Made by a program: the position numbers and the translations under genes. The notes under the pieces were generated by a model. That model was not told the DNA's origin. It ran no database searches and saw nothing but the letters and a program-made list of their open reading frames with translations. Positions 19,901 through 29,916 of a DNA stretch of 42,727 nucleotides are shown here, one piece after another (position 1 is the first letter of the stretch; each line of letters starts with the position of its first letter). Origin of the DNA: Ilumatobacteraceae bacterium (GTDB taxonomy: Bacteria; Actinomycetota; Acidimicrobiia; Acidimicrobiales; Ilumatobacteraceae); NCBI GenBank assembly GCA_030729045.1, contig JANQYF010000029.1:19140-61866 (forward strand). Direction: 5' to 3'.

Positions 19901-21925
19901 ATGACATCGAATCTGCCCATTGCGCCACGGCGCCCACATACATGGGTACGACCTACTGGCGACGTGCAGGACCCGTATGCGTGGCTGTTGCAGAAGGATG
20001 ATGCCGCGACATTGCAATATCTCAATGAAGAGAATGCATATTCACAAGAATGGTTTTCCCAACACAAGTCTGTGACAGATGAGATTTTTTCAACCATCAA
20101 GTCACGCATACAAGAAGACGATGCATCACATCCAGTCAGTCACTCCGGATGGTGGTACACATCACGCACCGAAACCGGCAAGGCATACGCAATTCATTCC
20201 CGCGGTCGAACAGCAACTACGGCAACAGAGAACATTCTCATTGACGAGAACGTCGAGTCAGATGGCCATGACTATTTCTCATTGGGAGGCTTCGAAGTAT
20301 CAAACAACACTCGTCATCTTGCTTGGTCAAGCGACATTGATGGTGGCGAGTATTACACATTGCGAATTCGAGACACCGAAACTGGTCTTGATTCAGCGGA
20401 CAAAATCACCAACACGGCTTTTGGTGGCATTGCCTGGAGCACGAATGACGACTGGCTGTTTTATGTGACTCCCGATGAGCAAATGCGGCCATGGCAAGTG
20501 TGGCGACACAAGGTCGGTACTCCGGTCTCTGATGATGTCATGGTGTATCAAGATGCAGATGAGCGCTTCTTTGTTGGTGTTGCAGCCAGCCGTTCAGGGC
20601 AACTAATCATGATTGAATCCGCCAGCAAAACATCTAGTGAGACATGGATTCTTGATGCTTCAAAACCCACAGACCCGTTGCTATGTGTTGCCCCACGTCG
20701 CGACAACATTGAATACACAGTTGACCACTGGGGTACTGATTTAGCCATCACAACCAACCTTGATGCAGTTGACTTTCAGGTCATGACAGCATCTATTGCT
20801 GCTCCAACAGAGTGGAAGCCGTTCCTTTCTCACGTGGCCGGCGAACGCATCACCCAGTTCGAATGCTTTTCTTCATTTGCCGTGATGCAGCGATGGGTAA
20901 ACGGACAGCAAGTGATTTCAATTGTGAACCGCGATGGCAACGTCTCGCACGTTGCGATTATCGATGAGCCCCATGAAGTTGAACTCGACACCAATCCAGA
21001 TTTCGATACAGACGGCATTCGTCTGTCGTATCAATCACTCACAGTGCCTCACATCACCGCATGGTATTCACTTGCTTCAAACGAAGTGTCAACACTGAAG
21101 CAAGTGCGCGTCAACGCGTGTGACTTATCAATGTATGTGTCAGAACGTTTATGGGCTACATCAGATGACGGCACTCCAGTTCCCGTTGACATCGTTCGTC
21201 ATCGCGATACCCCGCTGAATGGCACTGCGCCAGCAATGGTCTATGTATACGGCTCATATGAAATTTCTGTTGCACCGTGGTTCTCGGTTGCACGACTGTC
21301 ACTACTTGACCGCGGCTGGATATGGGCACTCGCCCACCCTCGCGGCGGTGGCGAGATGGGTCGTGACTGGTACCTGCAGGGTCGCTTAGAGCACAAGCGC
21401 AATACGTTTACAGACACCATTGCAGTTGCAACACATTTGGCAGACAGTGGTGTTTGCGATGGTACGAAGATGGTTGTTCGCGGCGCAAGTGCCGGCGGAC
21501 TAGCGGTAGGCGCAAGCATCACGATTGCTCCAACACGTTTTGCAGGTGCAATTGCAGAAGTTCCGTTTGTTGATGTTGTCAGCACAATGAGCGATCCGTC
21601 ATTGCCCCTAACTGTTACGGAATGGGAAGAATGGGGCGATCCGCGCTCAGAGCCGTTCGCCTCATACATTGCTAGTTATTCCCCATATGACAACACTGTT
21701 GCTGTTGACTACCCACAGCTATATGTCACCGCGGGCTTGAACGATCCACGTGTCAGCTATCACGAACCTGCCAAATGGGTTGCACGTATGCGTCATGAAT
21801 CACCACAAACAACAGTGGTGTTCAAATGCGACATGGGGGCTGGTCACGGTGGACCTTCTGGCAGATACGACCAGTGGCGTGACGAAGCACAAACTTTGTC
21901 GTTCGCTATCGATTGTGTTCAATAG
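19901..21925 (+). CDS. ptrB: S9-family prolyl oligopeptidase (oligopeptidase B-like)
   Basis: YGSYEISVAPWFS, AHPRGGGEMGRDWYLQG, RGASAGGLAVGA, GLNDPRVSYHEPAKW, GAGHGGPSGRY. Confidence 0.93.
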   Translation: MTSNLPIAPRRPHTWVRPTGDVQDPYAWLLQKDDAATLQYLNEENAYSQEWFSQHKSVTDEIFSTIKSRIQEDDASHPVSHSGWWYTSRTETGKAYAIHSRGRTATTATENILIDENVESDGHDYFSLGGFEVSNNTRHLAWSSDIDGGEYYTLRIRDTETGLDSADKITNTAFGGIAWSTNDDWLFYVTPDEQMRPWQVWRHKVGTPVSDDVMVYQDADERFFVGVAASRSGQLIMIESASKTSSETWILDASKPTDPLLCVAPRRDNIEYTVDHWGTDLAITTNLDAVDFQVMTASIAAPTEWKPFLSHVAGERITQFECFSSFAVMQRWVNGQQVISIVNRDGNVSHVAIIDEPHEVELDTNPDFDTDGIRLSYQSLTVPHITAWYSLASNEVSTLKQVRVNACDLSMYVSERLWATSDDGTPVPVDIVRHRDTPLNGTAPAMVYVYGSYEISVAPWFSVARLSLLDRGWIWALAHPRGGGEMGRDWYLQGRLEHKRNTFTDTIAVATHLADSGVCDGTKMVVRGASAGGLAVGASITIAPTRFAGAIAEVPFVDVVSTMSDPSLPLTVTEWEEWGDPRSEPFASYIASYSPYDNTVAVDYPQLYVTAGLNDPRVSYHEPAKWVARMRHESPQTTVVFKCDMGAGHGGPSGRYDQWRDEAQTLSFAIDCVQ

Positions 21926-21928
21926 TTT

Positions 21929-22321
21929 CTAACTAAGGGCAGCGGCAGTAAACATCAGCGCAATTAATCCGAGATTGCGCACCACATCACGCCATGATGG
22001 CGGGCGATTCACATTGGCCCCGAAACATGCACATGGCACTTGAGACTTTGTCAATACTTGCATAGCTAAAAATGAAGTGAACACAACCAACAACAATGTT
22101 GCAAGGCCCAGAACGATGGGCGTCGGCTTCAAAACAAACAATGCAGCACCGAGCAATAGTTCAATCGCAGGAAGCGAAATAGCAACAATTTTCCAGAGGT
22201 GTTGTCGACGCGCATTCAAGAGCCATTGATTCCACGAAGTGAATTTGCCAGCTCCGGCTAGTGCCAGTGTTGCGCCAACAACTGCGGCACAAATACGGGC
22301 GGTGATTTCTTTACTATCCAC
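21929..22321 (-). CDS. MauE/DoxX-like membrane protein
   Basis: Four hydrophobic segments; GAGKFTSWNQW... and VPCACFGA are MauE-like. Confidence 0.78.
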   Translation of the reverse strand: MDSKEITARICAAVVGATLALAGAGKFTSWNQWLLNARRQHLWKIVAISLPAIELLLGAALFVLKPTPIVLGLATLLLVVFTSFLAMQVLTKSQVPCACFGANVNRPPSWRDVVRNLGLIALMFTAAALS

Positions 22322-22808
22322 CGTGCTTCACGCTTGAGACTTTGCCGCGAAAGAACACCATGGCGTTCTCAACTTCTTCTGCATGATCAAGCGAAGCAAC
22401 ACGACCAACAACACATGTGTGGTCTCCCATCACCGTTTCCGAGTCGATCTCGCAATCAATCCATGCAATCGAACCTGGCAAAACAGGACTGCCGCCTTCT
22501 GATGGAAGCCATTCAACACCAGCAAACTTGTCGTCGCCTTCTTTTGCAAAACGCCAACATGCTTCTTCTTGGTGTGAACCAAGGACATTTACGCAAAAGC
22601 GACCAGATTCACGAATTGCAGCCCATGACTGTGAACGGACACCAGGGAAAAAACCAACAAGCGGTGGGTCAAGCGAAACAGAGGCGAACGAGCCAATAGT
22701 GATGCCGAATGGTGACCCTTGCGCGTTTAGCCCGGTTACGACAACAACAGAAGTCGGTACATGGCCTAGTACGGCGCGAAACTGAGCAGAATCAAAAGAT
22801 GCAGACAT
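22314..22808 (-). CDS. Flavin reductase-like FMN-binding protein
   Basis: FRAVLGHVPTSVVVVTGLNAQGSPFGITIGSFASVSLDPPLVGFFPG...FCVNVLG. Confidence 0.92.
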   Translation of the reverse strand: MSASFDSAQFRAVLGHVPTSVVVVTGLNAQGSPFGITIGSFASVSLDPPLVGFFPGVRSQSWAAIRESGRFCVNVLGSHQEEACWRFAKEGDDKFAGVEWLPSEGGSPVLPGSIAWIDCEIDSETVMGDHTCVVGRVASLDHAEEVENAMVFFRGKVSSVKHGG

Positions 22809-22831
22809 GATTTCAGATTAGACGCAATGGG

Positions 22832-23671
22832 TCACAAGTTGATTGTTGCGCCTTCACGGGCCACAAAAATTTCAACGCCAGCAGAATCTGAACATGCCTT
22901 CGTGGCATCGAGTTCCGCATCTGTGCGCTCAGGGTCATGATGGAACAGGGCCAGTCGCTTTGCGCGACAGGACATTGCAACACCAACAGCGAATTCCGTG
23001 GTGCAGTGGCCCCAGTGAGCCTTGGTGACAAACTCGGCAGGCGTGTATTGAGCATCATGAATGAGTAGGTCGACGCCTTCAACTAATTCACGAACTCCGT
23101 CTGCAATGGCGAACGACCCATCAAGCGGTTGTTGATGATCAGAAATGTATGCGACCGAGACTCCGCCAAACTCAATGCGATACCCAACCGTTGGTCCGAT
23201 GTGCGGAACCAAACGCGACTTAATGGAATAACCATCTATTGCAAAGTCATTATCAGCAACATCATGAAACGAAAAACGTCCGTGCAAACCTGACAGGTCT
23301 ACGGGAAAGGTCGGCGGCCGAACAATGTTCTTTACAGACTCCATGAAACTGGTGCCATCTTCTTGAGCGGGCCCATACATTTCAAGACGTGCATCTGGTT
23401 TCAACACAGGTGCAAAAAATGGAAGCCCTTGAATGTGGTCCCAATGAAGATGCGTTACCAATGCAACTGCATCGACAGATTCATCTTTTCCAACAAACTG
23501 CTTACCGAAATAACGAAGGCCAGTTCCGAGGTCTAGAAGAAGTGGGCGTTGACCATCAGCCTGTACAGAAACACATGAAGTATTGCCACCGTATTTCACA
23601 GTGGTTGGACCATGGCATGGCGTTGAGCCCCTGACGCCGTGAAACGTGACGCGTAGTTGTTCTGCCCCCAT
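22832..23671 (-). CDS. MBL-fold metallo-hydrolase
   Basis: FHGVRGSTPCHGPTTVKYGGNTSCV, THLHWDHIQGLPFF, DHQQP, HDAQYTPAEF. Start moved to ATG 23671, with TAGCGT 7 nt upstream. Confidence 0.9.
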   Translation of the reverse strand: MGAEQLRVTFHGVRGSTPCHGPTTVKYGGNTSCVSVQADGQRPLLLDLGTGLRYFGKQFVGKDESVDAVALVTHLHWDHIQGLPFFAPVLKPDARLEMYGPAQEDGTSFMESVKNIVRPPTFPVDLSGLHGRFSFHDVADNDFAIDGYSIKSRLVPHIGPTVGYRIEFGGVSVAYISDHQQPLDGSFAIADGVRELVEGVDLLIHDAQYTPAEFVTKAHWGHCTTEFAVGVAMSCRAKRLALFHHDPERTDAELDATKACSDSAGVEIFVAREGATINL

Positions 23672-23757
23672 TTCTCTAACGCTACGCATATTCGCTCGTG
23701 AAGTACACAAATTCTTAGAGTGACGCGTGTCGCACCACACCCGAGTACCGTTCGGAT

Positions 23758-24636
23758 ATGGCTCATGAGATCACCACCCATACCGTCACCGCTAACGGCA
23801 TCGACTTCACCTACCTAGAGTGTGGCACCGGCCCTCTAGCCCTCTGCCTGCATGGCTTCCCTGATTCGGCCCATAGCTGGCGTTACCTCATGCCAGAACT
23901 TGCAGCCGCTGGTTACCGGGCAGTAGCCCCATTCACTCGCGGCTATGCACCAACGTCAATCGCGCCAGACGGCATGTACCAAACAGGTGCCTTATCTGCA
24001 GACGCCAATGCATTGCATGAGGCACTCGGAGGCGACGGCGACGCAGTTCTGATCGGACACGACTGGGGTGCGCCAAGTGTCTACGGTGCAGCAGCGAGCG
24101 AGCCGCAACGTTGGAAGCGTGTTGTCGGAATGGCAGTGCCTCCGGGTGCTGCAATGGGAATGTCGTTTGCCACCAACCTTGAACAAACAAAACGCAGTTG
24201 GTACATGTTCTATTTCCAACATCCATTGTCTGACATGGTGGTACCTGCAAACGATCTTGCATTTATTGACATGTTGTGGCGCGATTGGTCGCCTGGTTAT
24301 GACGGCGCAGTTGATTCTGAAAACTGCAAAGCGTGTTTGCGCGACCCTGCACACATGGCTGCTGCGCTTGGTTACTACCGCGCAACTCTTGGCGCTGGTG
24401 CACGTAGTGAGAAATACGATGCGATTCAAGCAGCTGGTGGCGGTGAACTAACTCAGCCAACGTTGTATCTACACGGATCAACCGACGGATGCATCGGAAT
24501 GGAAGTCGCAGAGTTGGCACGCGCAATGTCACCATGGGCCACAGTGCAAATCGTTGAAGGTGCTGGCCACTTCATGCAATTAGAAAAGCCTGCAGAAGTG
24601 AACAAACTGATTATTGATTGGATCACGGCAAAGTAA
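23758..24636 (+). CDS. Alpha/beta hydrolase (epoxide hydrolase/haloalkane dehalogenase-like)
   Basis: LCLHGFPDSAHSWRYLMPELAAAGYRAVAPFTRGY, LIGHDWGAPSVY, GAGHFMQLEKP. Confidence 0.93.
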   Translation: MAHEITTHTVTANGIDFTYLECGTGPLALCLHGFPDSAHSWRYLMPELAAAGYRAVAPFTRGYAPTSIAPDGMYQTGALSADANALHEALGGDGDAVLIGHDWGAPSVYGAAASEPQRWKRVVGMAVPPGAAMGMSFATNLEQTKRSWYMFYFQHPLSDMVVPANDLAFIDMLWRDWSPGYDGAVDSENCKACLRDPAHMAAALGYYRATLGAGARSEKYDAIQAAGGGELTQPTLYLHGSTDGCIGMEVAELARAMSPWATVQIVEGAGHFMQLEKPAEVNKLIIDWITAK

Positions 24637-25486
24637 TTGTCTTGCCGGTGCGCTGAAGTAACCCTTCGTCCACAAGTGACGCAATCAGTTTTTCTGCACG
24701 GCCCTCATCAACACGCATTGCTGCAATCACATCAGCGATTTGTTGGGAACCATCCCCCACTGCACGCAATGCACGTCCACGTGCCTGACGGTCAGACCCT
24801 TCGAAGCGGGGCTGAGGTTTACTGACTCCGGCAGACAACTGCGCCGGATCTTCTCCGTTGCCCTTGTATTTACACTGGGCTCGCACTGGACATGAATCAC
24901 ACAATGGTGAACGCACAGTGCAGTGCCGTGCGCCGAAATCCATCATCACCTGATTCCATTCCCATCCGAGTCCTTGCGGAACTAGCTCATCTGCGAAATC
25001 TTGCAGGGCGCGGGCTTTCATTGGTACGCCTTCAAGTCGCGACAACACACGCGAGACATTGACATCAACAACTGCAACATCAGCACGATGCGCAAATGCC
25101 AACACGGCACGCGCTGTGTACTGGCCAATGCCTGGGAGTGTTAGCAACTCATCAATGGTCATTGGCATTTGGTCATTGAACTGCTCGTGGAGCACCACCG
25201 CAGTTGCCTGCAGATTGCGACACCGCCGCGGATACCCAAGACCAGACCACAGACGTAATGCATCACCTAATGGAGCTTCTGCAAGCGCACCTGGTGTTGG
25301 AAAAGCTTCGAGGAAGGCCTCGTATTTTGGCATGACTCGCGCAACAGATGTCTGTTGCAGCATCACTTCGCTAACAAGGACACGCCACGGGTCGTTTGTA
25401 CGACGCCATGGAAGGTCTCGCAGCGAACCGCTGCCCCACTGAATCAAATTGGCCGCAATGCGGTCATTGCGACTTAGTCGGCCCAC
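24623..25486 (-). CDS. mutY: A/G-specific adenine glycosylase
   Basis: LPWRRTNDPWRVLVSEVMLQQTSVARV, LPGIGQYTARAVLAFA, VVDVNVSRVLSRL, C-X6-C-X2-C-X5-C Fe-S loop (CTVRSPLCDSCPVRAQC). Confidence 0.94.
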   Translation of the reverse strand: MGRLSRNDRIAANLIQWGSGSLRDLPWRRTNDPWRVLVSEVMLQQTSVARVMPKYEAFLEAFPTPGALAEAPLGDALRLWSGLGYPRRCRNLQATAVVLHEQFNDQMPMTIDELLTLPGIGQYTARAVLAFAHRADVAVVDVNVSRVLSRLEGVPMKARALQDFADELVPQGLGWEWNQVMMDFGARHCTVRSPLCDSCPVRAQCKYKGNGEDPAQLSAGVSKPQPRFEGSDRQARGRALRAVGDGSQQIADVIAAMRVDEGRAEKLIASLVDEGLLQRTGKTITLP

Positions 25487-25989
25487 ACGTCCTGTCCGTC
25501 GTATGGACGGCGACGGCTTGGAGCAAACTCACGCTTCCACACCATGACGCGGCGACGGAAGTAGCACACTTCCTTGCCGTCTTGGTTGAAACCTTTTGTC
25601 TCCACCAATACTGTGCCGCGATCGTTCTTTGACTTGCTTTCAGTCGTCTCGAGAACTCGTGTCTCAGCATGAATTGTGTCGCCGTGAAACGTTGGGAACT
25701 TGTGCTGAAGTGTTTCCACTTCAAGGTTTGCAATAGCCGCACCACTGATATCCGGAACACTCATACCGAGCACCAACGAATACACAAGGTTTCCTACAAC
25801 AACGTTGCGTCCTTGCACGCTCTCCTTTGCGAACCAGTCATTGGTGTGCAATGGGTGGTGGTTCATGGTGATCATGCAAAAAAGATGATCGTCATACTCA
25901 GTGATTGTCTTGCCTGGCCAGTGACGAAAAACGTCTCCAGGAACAAAATCTTCAAGGCAGCGACCAAAGGGGCGTTCATGTGTTGTCAT
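25474..25989 (-). CDS. MaoC-like (R)-enoyl-CoA hydratase family; mesaconyl-CoA hydratase candidate
   Basis: GRCLEDFVPGDVFRHWPGKTITEYDDHLFCMITMNHHPLHTNDWFA...VVGNLVYSLVLGMSVPDISG...FHGDTIHAET. Confidence 0.88.
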   Translation of the reverse strand: MTTHERPFGRCLEDFVPGDVFRHWPGKTITEYDDHLFCMITMNHHPLHTNDWFAKESVQGRNVVVGNLVYSLVLGMSVPDISGAAIANLEVETLQHKFPTFHGDTIHAETRVLETTESKSKNDRGTVLVETKGFNQDGKEVCYFRRRVMVWKREFAPSRRRPYDGQDVWAD

Positions 25990-25999
25990 GACTCCAACG

Positions 26000-27193
26000 C
26001 TACTCAGGTTTTAACGTGCCATCCGTATCGTCATCTGAGAATTCAAGATCTGTAGGGTCAAAGACTGGCATCGGAAACTGTCCTGTGCGGTCGCGTGGAG
26101 CGAATTTCTCCACCCAGTCGACGGTGGTGAGCCCACGTTGAGCTTGCGATGTGGCAACACGCGGCAATGGCCCCAACTTATGTTTGCGGTCAATAGAAAA
26201 GGGTCCGACACGTAATGACAAATAGCTCAACCAACCGACGATTATTGGTAGCCAATATTGCGCCACGCGATACGAGAGAACTCCAACGGTGGCTAGGGGA
26301 CGAGGTAAACCAAATCCGACAAGAGTCGGAATGTAAATACTCTCCATGATTCCTAATCCGCCAGGCGTAATCGGGATGACAGAGAAAACGTTTGCAATTC
26401 CGAACGACACAACAAGAGCATCGAAACCGAGTGTTCCGCCAAATGCCCGAAGGAACACCCACAGTGACAACGCATCAAGCGCCCAGTTCAATGTTGCCCA
26501 GCCAACTACGCGCCGCAACAATGCGCGGTCTGTAAACAGTCCTTCAATTCTGTTGCCTAAATGCTCAAGAACAGATGCTGCGTGGTGCTCATCGAATCGC
26601 AATCGTCTGGCAATGGACCGCACCAGACGCTCTGAACGCCCTTGACCTTCAACGAGACCGAAGATGACAAACCCAGCAAACGCCATCAAGAGAATTCCGA
26701 CAATTGCGGCAGATCCGTATGCAGCGTTAACACCTCTAGTAGGAATTGAGATAATCAAACCGAACCACAAGATGAAGTTCAATACAACAGCTGAACCAAC
26801 GCCTGCAGTTGCTAATGCAAACGCAGCATCGGGTCCTTTGACACCACACATTGTGATGAGGCGATATCCGAGCGCCGTACTTGCAGCACTTCCTCCAGGA
26901 ACAATGTTTCCTAGCGCCTTAGTACTCAGCTGAATCCGGAACAAACGCAAAACACTTATGTCTGCTCCGTGATCTCCAAGGGCAGCTCGTGTCAACATGG
27001 AATATGCAAACAGCGAAAAAACTTGCAGACCAATTGCAACGAATAAAAGATTCGGATCGACGTTTTTCAGATCTCGAACTGCATCGCGGAAACCTGGGAT
27101 AAGCGGCAACACAAAGAAGTACACAATGGCGCCGAGCACCACAAACTGCAGTGCCCTACTGACGCGCCAACGGCGCTGTACTTCCTCAGCCAT
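26000..27193 (-). CDS. Lysylphosphatidylglycerol synthase TM region/UPF0104-like membrane protein
   Basis: Polytopic; KALGNIVPGGSAASTALGYR and VIPITPGGLGIMES motifs. Start trimmed to ATG 27193, overlapping the upstream gene by 8 nt. Confidence 0.88.
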   Translation of the reverse strand: MAEEVQRRWRVSRALQFVVLGAIVYFFVLPLIPGFRDAVRDLKNVDPNLLFVAIGLQVFSLFAYSMLTRAALGDHGADISVLRLFRIQLSTKALGNIVPGGSAASTALGYRLITMCGVKGPDAAFALATAGVGSAVVLNFILWFGLIISIPTRGVNAAYGSAAIVGILLMAFAGFVIFGLVEGQGRSERLVRSIARRLRFDEHHAASVLEHLGNRIEGLFTDRALLRRVVGWATLNWALDALSLWVFLRAFGGTLGFDALVVSFGIANVFSVIPITPGGLGIMESIYIPTLVGFGLPRPLATVGVLSYRVAQYWLPIIVGWLSYLSLRVGPFSIDRKHKLGPLPRVATSQAQRGLTTVDWVEKFAPRDRTGQFPMPVFDPTDLEFSDDDTDGTLKPE

Positions 27194-28235
27194 AGTGACC
27201 ATCGTTGCCGATATCTGACCCTTGTGTTGGGAATGCGTGAACAATCTTTGATAATTCAGCTCTCAATGAAGGTGCATGGTCGGCATTGGTCTTTCCAAGT
27301 CTCACAACAACAAGGTTGCGCTTAGGTGACGCCCACGTGAACTGTCCTTCATATCCAAGTGCCGCAATAGAGCCGGGGTCATTCGGAAACATCCATACAT
27401 GTGCGCCGTAGTCAAGGTCGTTGTCTGGGTCGCGAGCGATTGGAGTGCGCGAATAATCCACCCAACCTTCAGGCAAGAGCCGTGAACCATTCCACATTCC
27501 ATCGGTCATATACAGATATCCGAATCGTGCAAAGTCGCGAGCGGTGGCGTACACATATGACGAGCCAACAAAATTACCTGAAGCATCAAAACGCGGAACC
27601 GCTGAATGCATACCCAATGGATCGAACAAACGGTCTTGCATGAATTTCGACATTGCGTCTGTGGAACCTGGCTTTTCACCTAATGCGCGAGACAAAATCC
27701 TTGTCACCAAGTTTGTTGTGCCAGATGAATACACATACTTCGAACCAGGAGCGGCATCTAAGTTTTTTGATGCCGCGTATGCCGCATGGTCGCCAACAAA
27801 CTTTTCACTACCGAACAACATTTCAATCACATCAGACGACTTGTCATCCACGTAGTCTTCGATCCACTCAAGACCACTAGACATATTCAATAAATGACCG
27901 AGGGTGATGTTGGCGCGCTCATCGTTTTCCCATTCGGGAAACAGATGATCGTCCTCAATCGACAGCAGCCCGTCTCCCATTGCCATCCCCACCAGTGCCT
28001 GCGTGATGCTTTTCGCCATCGACCATGAAATCAATGTGGTCGAAGCATCAATTTCGGGGCCATAAAACTCACGAACTATTCGACCGTTATAGATAACAAC
28101 GAGTGCCAAAGTTGTGGCCAAATGCGGCGGCTGTGAGGCCAGTTCTGCAATGGCGCCATCAAGAGTTTCCGCGTCAACTGATGGGGCAAGTTCGCCATCA
28201 AGCCAATCGAGCGCGGGAAAAGTGTCAAATGCCAC
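27186..28235 (-). CDS. Serine hydrolase (class C beta-lactamase-like)
   Basis: LISWSMAKSITQALVGMA (SxxK), YSSGTTNLVTRI (YxS-like), LLNMSSGLEW, WGHxW-like tail. Confidence 0.92.
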   Translation of the reverse strand: MAFDTFPALDWLDGELAPSVDAETLDGAIAELASQPPHLATTLALVVIYNGRIVREFYGPEIDASTTLISWSMAKSITQALVGMAMGDGLLSIEDDHLFPEWENDERANITLGHLLNMSSGLEWIEDYVDDKSSDVIEMLFGSEKFVGDHAAYAASKNLDAAPGSKYVYSSGTTNLVTRILSRALGEKPGSTDAMSKFMQDRLFDPLGMHSAVPRFDASGNFVGSSYVYATARDFARFGYLYMTDGMWNGSRLLPEGWVDYSRTPIARDPDNDLDYGAHVWMFPNDPGSIAALGYEGQFTWASPKRNLVVVRLGKTNADHAPSLRAELSKIVHAFPTQGSDIGNDGHYG

Positions 28236-28314
28236 ATCAAGAGACTAGGCGTGAGGGCCTAAACAGACATCACGGGTGCTCTGAACCCCTTACTTATTCA
28301 CTAGCGTTTAGGTC

Positions 28315-29916
28315 ATGAGCACCATTGCCCCTGATATCCAGACAGCCGCTTCGGTTATTTCCATCGCATCTTCGATGGTTGACAAAGCAATTACTTCATT
28401 GATCGCGCTAGGTGGACCTGACAAGAATCAAACTTTGGCATACGACCTTGCTCATGTGGCAGCAGCAGTGTCAACAGCTGAGTCACTTCTTGCATATGGC
28501 GCGAAGGGTGACGTTGAAAACAACATCGCATGTGCATTCACAGCCGACATGGTGCATGACTTTGTCTCTCGCCTCATCGGACGTGAAGAATTGTGGGGAG
28601 TCGAAGCATCACAGTTTGAGCCAGTACAGGGTTTTGTTCAGAGATACCGTGCGCCAGAATTTCTGGCATCACTTGCAGAAGTTCAAGGGCCTCGCCATTT
28701 GGCAAGCGACTTCGAAATGGTGCAAGACACTTTCCGTTCATACGCAAACAAAGTCATCGCGCCTCAAGCCGAGCATGTACACCGTCACAACGGTGATGTT
28801 CCAGAAGAAATCATCGCTGGACTTGCTGAAATTGGCGCTTTTGGTCTCAGTGTTCCGGTCGAGTACGAAGGTTTTAGTGAAGGCGGCGAAAGCGAATACA
28901 TGGCATCAGTCATCGCAACTGAGGAATTGTCACGCGGTTCGCTTGGCATCGGTGGATCATTAATCACTCGTCCTGAAATTCTTACGCGCGCACTTGTAAA
29001 GGGCGGCACAGAAGCACAGAAACTTGAATGGCTTCCAAAACTTGCCAGCACAGAAGTTATGTCAGCAGTTGCAGTTACAGAACCTGACTACGGTTCGGAT
29101 GTTGCAAGCTTGAAGACAACCGCAGTTCGCGGCACAGGACCTAACGGTGAAGCTGGCTGGATCATTAACGGAGTAAAGACATGGTGCACATTTGGTGCAC
29201 GTGCGAACGTGCTGATGCTTCTTGCTCGTACAGACCCAGACCGCTCAAAAGCACACCGCGGATTGTCACTGTTCATCGTTCCAAAACCACTGGGTGATTC
29301 ACACGGATTCACATTCAGTCAAGACGGTGGCGGAAAGATGGACGGCAGTCCTATCGACACCATCGGTTATCGCGGAATGCACAGCTACGAAATTGCTATC
29401 GAGAACTGGTGGGTCCCTGCTGCAAACCTCATTGGCGAAGAAGACGGACTCGGCAAGGGTTTCTACTTGCAGATGGCTGGGTTCGAGAATGGTCGTTTGC
29501 AAACAGCTGCTCGCGCAGTTGGCGTTATGCAGGCCGCGTACGAAGCAGCAGTTGACTACGCGAACAACCGCACAGTTTTCGGACAACCCATCTCGCAATA
29601 CGAACTCACGCAAGTGAAGCTTGGACGCATGGCCGTCCTTATTCAGGCGTCACGCCAGTTCTGTTATTCAGTAGCTGGCCTTATGGGTAAGGGTGAAGGC
29701 GCGATGGAAGCCAGCATGGTGAAGGCATATGTATGCCGTGCAGCCGAATGGGTAACGCGCGAAGCTCTCCAGATTCATGGTGGTTACGGCTATGCAGAGG
29801 AATACAGCGTCAGTCGTTTGTATGTCGATGCTCGCGTGTTGTCAATCTTTGAAGGCGCAGACGAAACTCTGTGCCTGAAGGTGATTGCAAAGAACCTTTG
29901 CGACGCTAAGAAATAG
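28315..29916 (+). CDS. Acyl-CoA dehydrogenase family protein with long N-terminal extension; (2S)-methylsuccinyl-CoA dehydrogenase candidate
   Basis: ACAD core (AVTEPDYGSDVASLKTTA, NGVKTWCTFGARA, GRLQTAARAVGVMQAAYEAAVDYANNRTVFGQPIS, LQIHGGYGYAEEY) preceded by about 140 aa outside a standard ACAD. Confidence 0.9.
   Translation: MSTIAPDIQTAASVISIASSMVDKAITSLIALGGPDKNQTLAYDLAHVAAAVSTAESLLAYGAKGDVENNIACAFTADMVHDFVSRLIGREELWGVEASQFEPVQGFVQRYRAPEFLASLAEVQGPRHLASDFEMVQDTFRSYANKVIAPQAEHVHRHNGDVPEEIIAGLAEIGAFGLSVPVEYEGFSEGGESEYMASVIATEELSRGSLGIGGSLITRPEILTRALVKGGTEAQKLEWLPKLASTEVMSAVAVTEPDYGSDVASLKTTAVRGTGPNGEAGWIINGVKTWCTFGARANVLMLLARTDPDRSKAHRGLSLFIVPKPLGDSHGFTFSQDGGGKMDGSPIDTIGYRGMHSYEIAIENWWVPAANLIGEEDGLGKGFYLQMAGFENGRLQTAARAVGVMQAAYEAAVDYANNRTVFGQPISQYELTQVKLGRMAVLIQASRQFCYSVAGLMGKGEGAMEASMVKAYVCRAAEWVTREALQIHGGYGYAEEYSVSRLYVDARVLSIFEGADETLCLKVIAKNLCDAKK

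Noticed and set aside
23992-24429. 145-aa ORF antisense to the alpha/beta hydrolase (and other overlapping shadow ORFs there)
   Set aside because: The hydrolase frame carries full family motifs; the antisense frame has none.
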